64,000 bases of DNA, taken from NCBI RefSeq assembly GCF_008039615.1, contig NZ_VDUZ01000013.1:62001-126000 (forward strand), read 5' to 3'. A program made the position numbers and the translations under genes. Each line of letters begins with the position of its first letter. Position 1 is the first letter of the stretch. The stretch is from Vineibacter terrae (GTDB lineage: Bacteria; Pseudomonadota; Alphaproteobacteria; Reyranellales; Reyranellaceae). Below, one piece after another: positions 63,484 to 64,000 of the stretch. The notes beneath the pieces are model-generated. The model had not been told where the DNA came from. It was given only the letters and a program-made list of their open reading frames with translations, and searched no databases.

Positions 63484-64000
63484 ATGATGTTCGATCAGCC
63501 TGCGTCCGACTGGTTGCGCGACAGCGTGCGGGACGAGAAGAGCCGGGGCGTGTTCCGGGTCCATCGCCGCGTCTTCACCGAGCCCGGCGTGCTGGCGCTG
63601 GAGCGCGAACGCATCTTCGACCGCTGCTGGCTCTATCTCGGACATGTCTCGGAAGTGGCCGAGCCGGGCAGCTTCGTGGCCCGCAAGGTCGGCGGCCGGC
63701 CGCTGATCTTCAACCGCGACCGCAGCGGCGCGATGCATGCCTTCTTCAATTCCTGCCCGCATCGCGGGGCCATGGTGTGCCGCGAACGCCAGGGGCGCTC
63801 CAACGGCTTCGTCTGCCCCTATCACGGCTGGAGCTTCGCGTCCGACGGCCGCCTGACCGGCCAGCCGCTGCCGGAATCCTATGCGCCCGACCTGCGGGGC
63901 GACCCGTCGCTCAACCTGCACGAGGTGCCGAAGCTGGCCGAGTTCCGCGGCTTCGTCTTCGTCAACTTCGACGGCGCCGCCGACAGCCTGGAGAACTATC
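63484..64000 (+). CDS. Rieske non-heme iron ring-hydroxylating oxygenase, alpha subunit (3' partial)
   Basis: 172 residues are visible before the window ends. The Rieske [2Fe-2S] motif is complete: CPHRG (Cys91, His93) and CPYHGW (Cys111, His114). The preceding RIFDRCWLYLGHVSEV is typical of aromatic ring-hydroxylating dioxygenase alpha subunits. The mononuclear iron domain lies beyond the edge. ATG 63484 follows CGGAGG; the adjacent ATG 63487 is an alternative. It is divergent from the GntR regulator and probably controlled by it. Confidence 0.88.
   Translation, partial: MMFDQPASDWLRDSVRDEKSRGVFRVHRRVFTEPGVLALERERIFDRCWLYLGHVSEVAEPGSFVARKVGGRPLIFNRDRSGAMHAFFNSCPHRGAMVCRERQGRSNGFVCPYHGWSFASDGRLTGQPLPESYAPDLRGDPSLNLHEVPKLAEFRGFVFVNFDGAADSLENY

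Overview
Organism. The window is GC-rich with dense, often 4-base-overlapping genes and Shine-Dalgarno-led starts. It carries an rkp/kps-type capsule locus, a large amide/peptide uptake region and several intergenic palindrome families. Together these suggest a soil or plant-associated alphaproteobacterium (Rhodospirillales/Hyphomicrobiales-like). This is inference: no rRNA, tRNA or housekeeping marker is present. The first 6.4 kb reads visibly less GC-rich than the rest.

Layout. (1) 1-6416: glycan-assembly genes: the tail of a TylF-type methyltransferase fused to a coiled coil, a GT2, a GT2-GT4 fusion, and on the minus strand a capsule-synthesis (KpsS/KpsC-like) protein. (2) 6417-9550: a degraded stretch and three small methyltransferases. 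(3) 9721-17082: the ABC-2 capsule exporter. kpsT and kpsE head a minus-strand operon with two CgeB/GT4-type glycosyltransferases, and kpsM diverges from kpsT. (4) 17149-23945: three more large glycosyltransferases and a methyltransferase. (5) 24233-39962: an rkp-1-like lipid block: a 2537-residue reducing type I PKS/FAS (RkpA-like), a PLP-dependent alpha-oxoamine synthase (RkpG-like), an SDR ketoreductase (RkpH-like), a KpsS-like protein (RkpJ-like), a membrane sulfatase/LTA-synthase-like enzyme (possibly RkpI-like), then a B12 radical SAM protein and a fatty-acid-hydroxylase-family enzyme. (6) 40222-50603: an extradiol-dioxygenase-like protein and a minus-strand oligopeptide ABC transporter operon with three tandem paralogous binding proteins. 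(7) 50831-62492: an AmiC/AmiR-type amide sensor and ANTAR antiterminator, divergent from an operon of two amidases, a formamidase/acetamidase, a five-gene FmdDEF/Urt-like ABC transporter and an SDR. (8) 62637-64000: a GntR/FCD regulator divergent from a Rieske oxygenase that runs off the window.

How it fits together. The exporter, the many glycosyltransferases and the RkpA/G/H/J set together describe a group-2-like capsular polysaccharide. In Sinorhizobium the rkp-1 genes are thought to make a dedicated lipid for K-antigen production. Read chemically, PKS + oxoamine synthase + ketoreductase is the logic used for sphingoid-like amino alcohols (compare fungal fumonisin Fum1/Fum8/Fum13). I infer that the locus makes a polyketide-derived 2-amino-3-hydroxy lipid as capsule carrier or anchor, possibly tailored by the neighbouring hydroxylase and radical SAM enzyme. 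The amide half is a self-contained inducible catabolic unit with a visible leader RNA carrying one ANTAR-type hexaloop hairpin.

Repeats. Six near-identical 85-87 bp palindromes (stems up to about 32 bp) sit in intergenic gaps from 33 kb to the end and none is seen before that. Two other large palindrome types occur once each.
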